A DNA stretch of 64,000 bases from Dipteris shenzhenensis (taxonomy: Eukaryota; Polypodiophyta; Polypodiopsida; Gleicheniales), in the NCBI GenBank assembly GCA_047967505.1, contig CM106538.1; one strand, written 5' to 3'. Below are positions 63,849-64,000 of the stretch, in pieces. Numbering within the stretch: the first letter of the stretch is position 1; each line of letters starts with the position of its first letter. The notes beneath the pieces were generated by a model, which worked only from the letters and a program-made list of their open reading frames with translations, searched no databases and was not told where the DNA came from. A program made the translations under genes and the position numbers.

Positions 63849-64000
63849 GTGTTGCTGCTTAATGGTACTAAAAAGTACATTGAGGTTGAGGTTTATCATG
63901 AGGGTAGCACCCACATGTGCTCAACCATAGGGCATGAAACACTTGCATTTTGGTGTGGCTTTGAAGGCTTGAGTCTAGGTTTTATACCTAGGCTTAGGCA

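Overview
The window is nuclear DNA of a land plant, most likely a seed plant with a large, transposon-bloated genome. The evidence is two ordinary plant nuclear genes (chloroplast ribosomal protein uL5 with a transit peptide, and a polyamine/amino-acid permease of the plant PUT type) set in layers of Ty1/copia, Ty3/gypsy, LINE-1 type and Helitron sequence. Gene density is about 2 per 64 kb. One intron is 23.4 kb long, which is common in gymnosperms and some large-genome angiosperms; the species cannot be fixed from the sequence.

Layout. 1-2.2 kb and 5.9-7.7 kb: a decayed plus-strand Ty3/gypsy element split by a 3.7-kb LINE with a 16-bp target-site duplication (TSD). 7.7-10.8 kb: a decayed minus-strand Ty3/gypsy gag-pol. 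10.8-17.2 kb: no recognisable gene, but an 850-bp purine-rich minisatellite. 17.2-41.6 kb: the minus-strand gene for chloroplast uL5 (exon 3 at 17.2-17.6 kb, exons 1 and 2 at 41.0-41.6 kb). Its second intron holds two stacks of nested insertions. The first is copia-A, with LINE-B in its gag and copia-B in LINE-B ORF2. The second is a solo LTR containing LINE-C, which itself contains two more solo LTRs of apparently the same family. 41.7-44.9 kb: a minus-strand Helitron starting about 135 bp upstream of the uL5 start codon, with a HUH Rep motif, helicase and a C-terminal APE-type endonuclease, i.e. a Helentron-like layout. 44.9-47.1 kb: gypsy fragments in both orientations. 47.2-50.5 kb: no gene, but a cluster of short tandem duplications. 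50.5-56.3 kb: copia-C, a young but mutated complete element with a perfect 5-bp TSD. 58.1-59.5 kb: the intact intron-free coding exon of a polyamine transporter. 61.3-63.9 kb: a short LTR-like sequence with a primer-binding site, then a gypsy gag that runs toward the window end.

How the parts relate. Only the uL5 gene and the transporter look like functional host genes. The order of insertion can be read from the nesting: copia-A is older than LINE-B, which is older than copia-B; copia-B's two LTRs look identical, so it is very recent. Copia-B and copia-C are relatives: both have a gag-pol polyprotein of Tnt1/Tto1-like appearance, both prime from initiator tRNA-Met, and both carry a frameshifting deletion at the same spot of reverse transcriptase just before the YVDD box. 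The Helentron-like element next to the uL5 promoter and the solo-LTR cluster in its intron are the most unusual things here.
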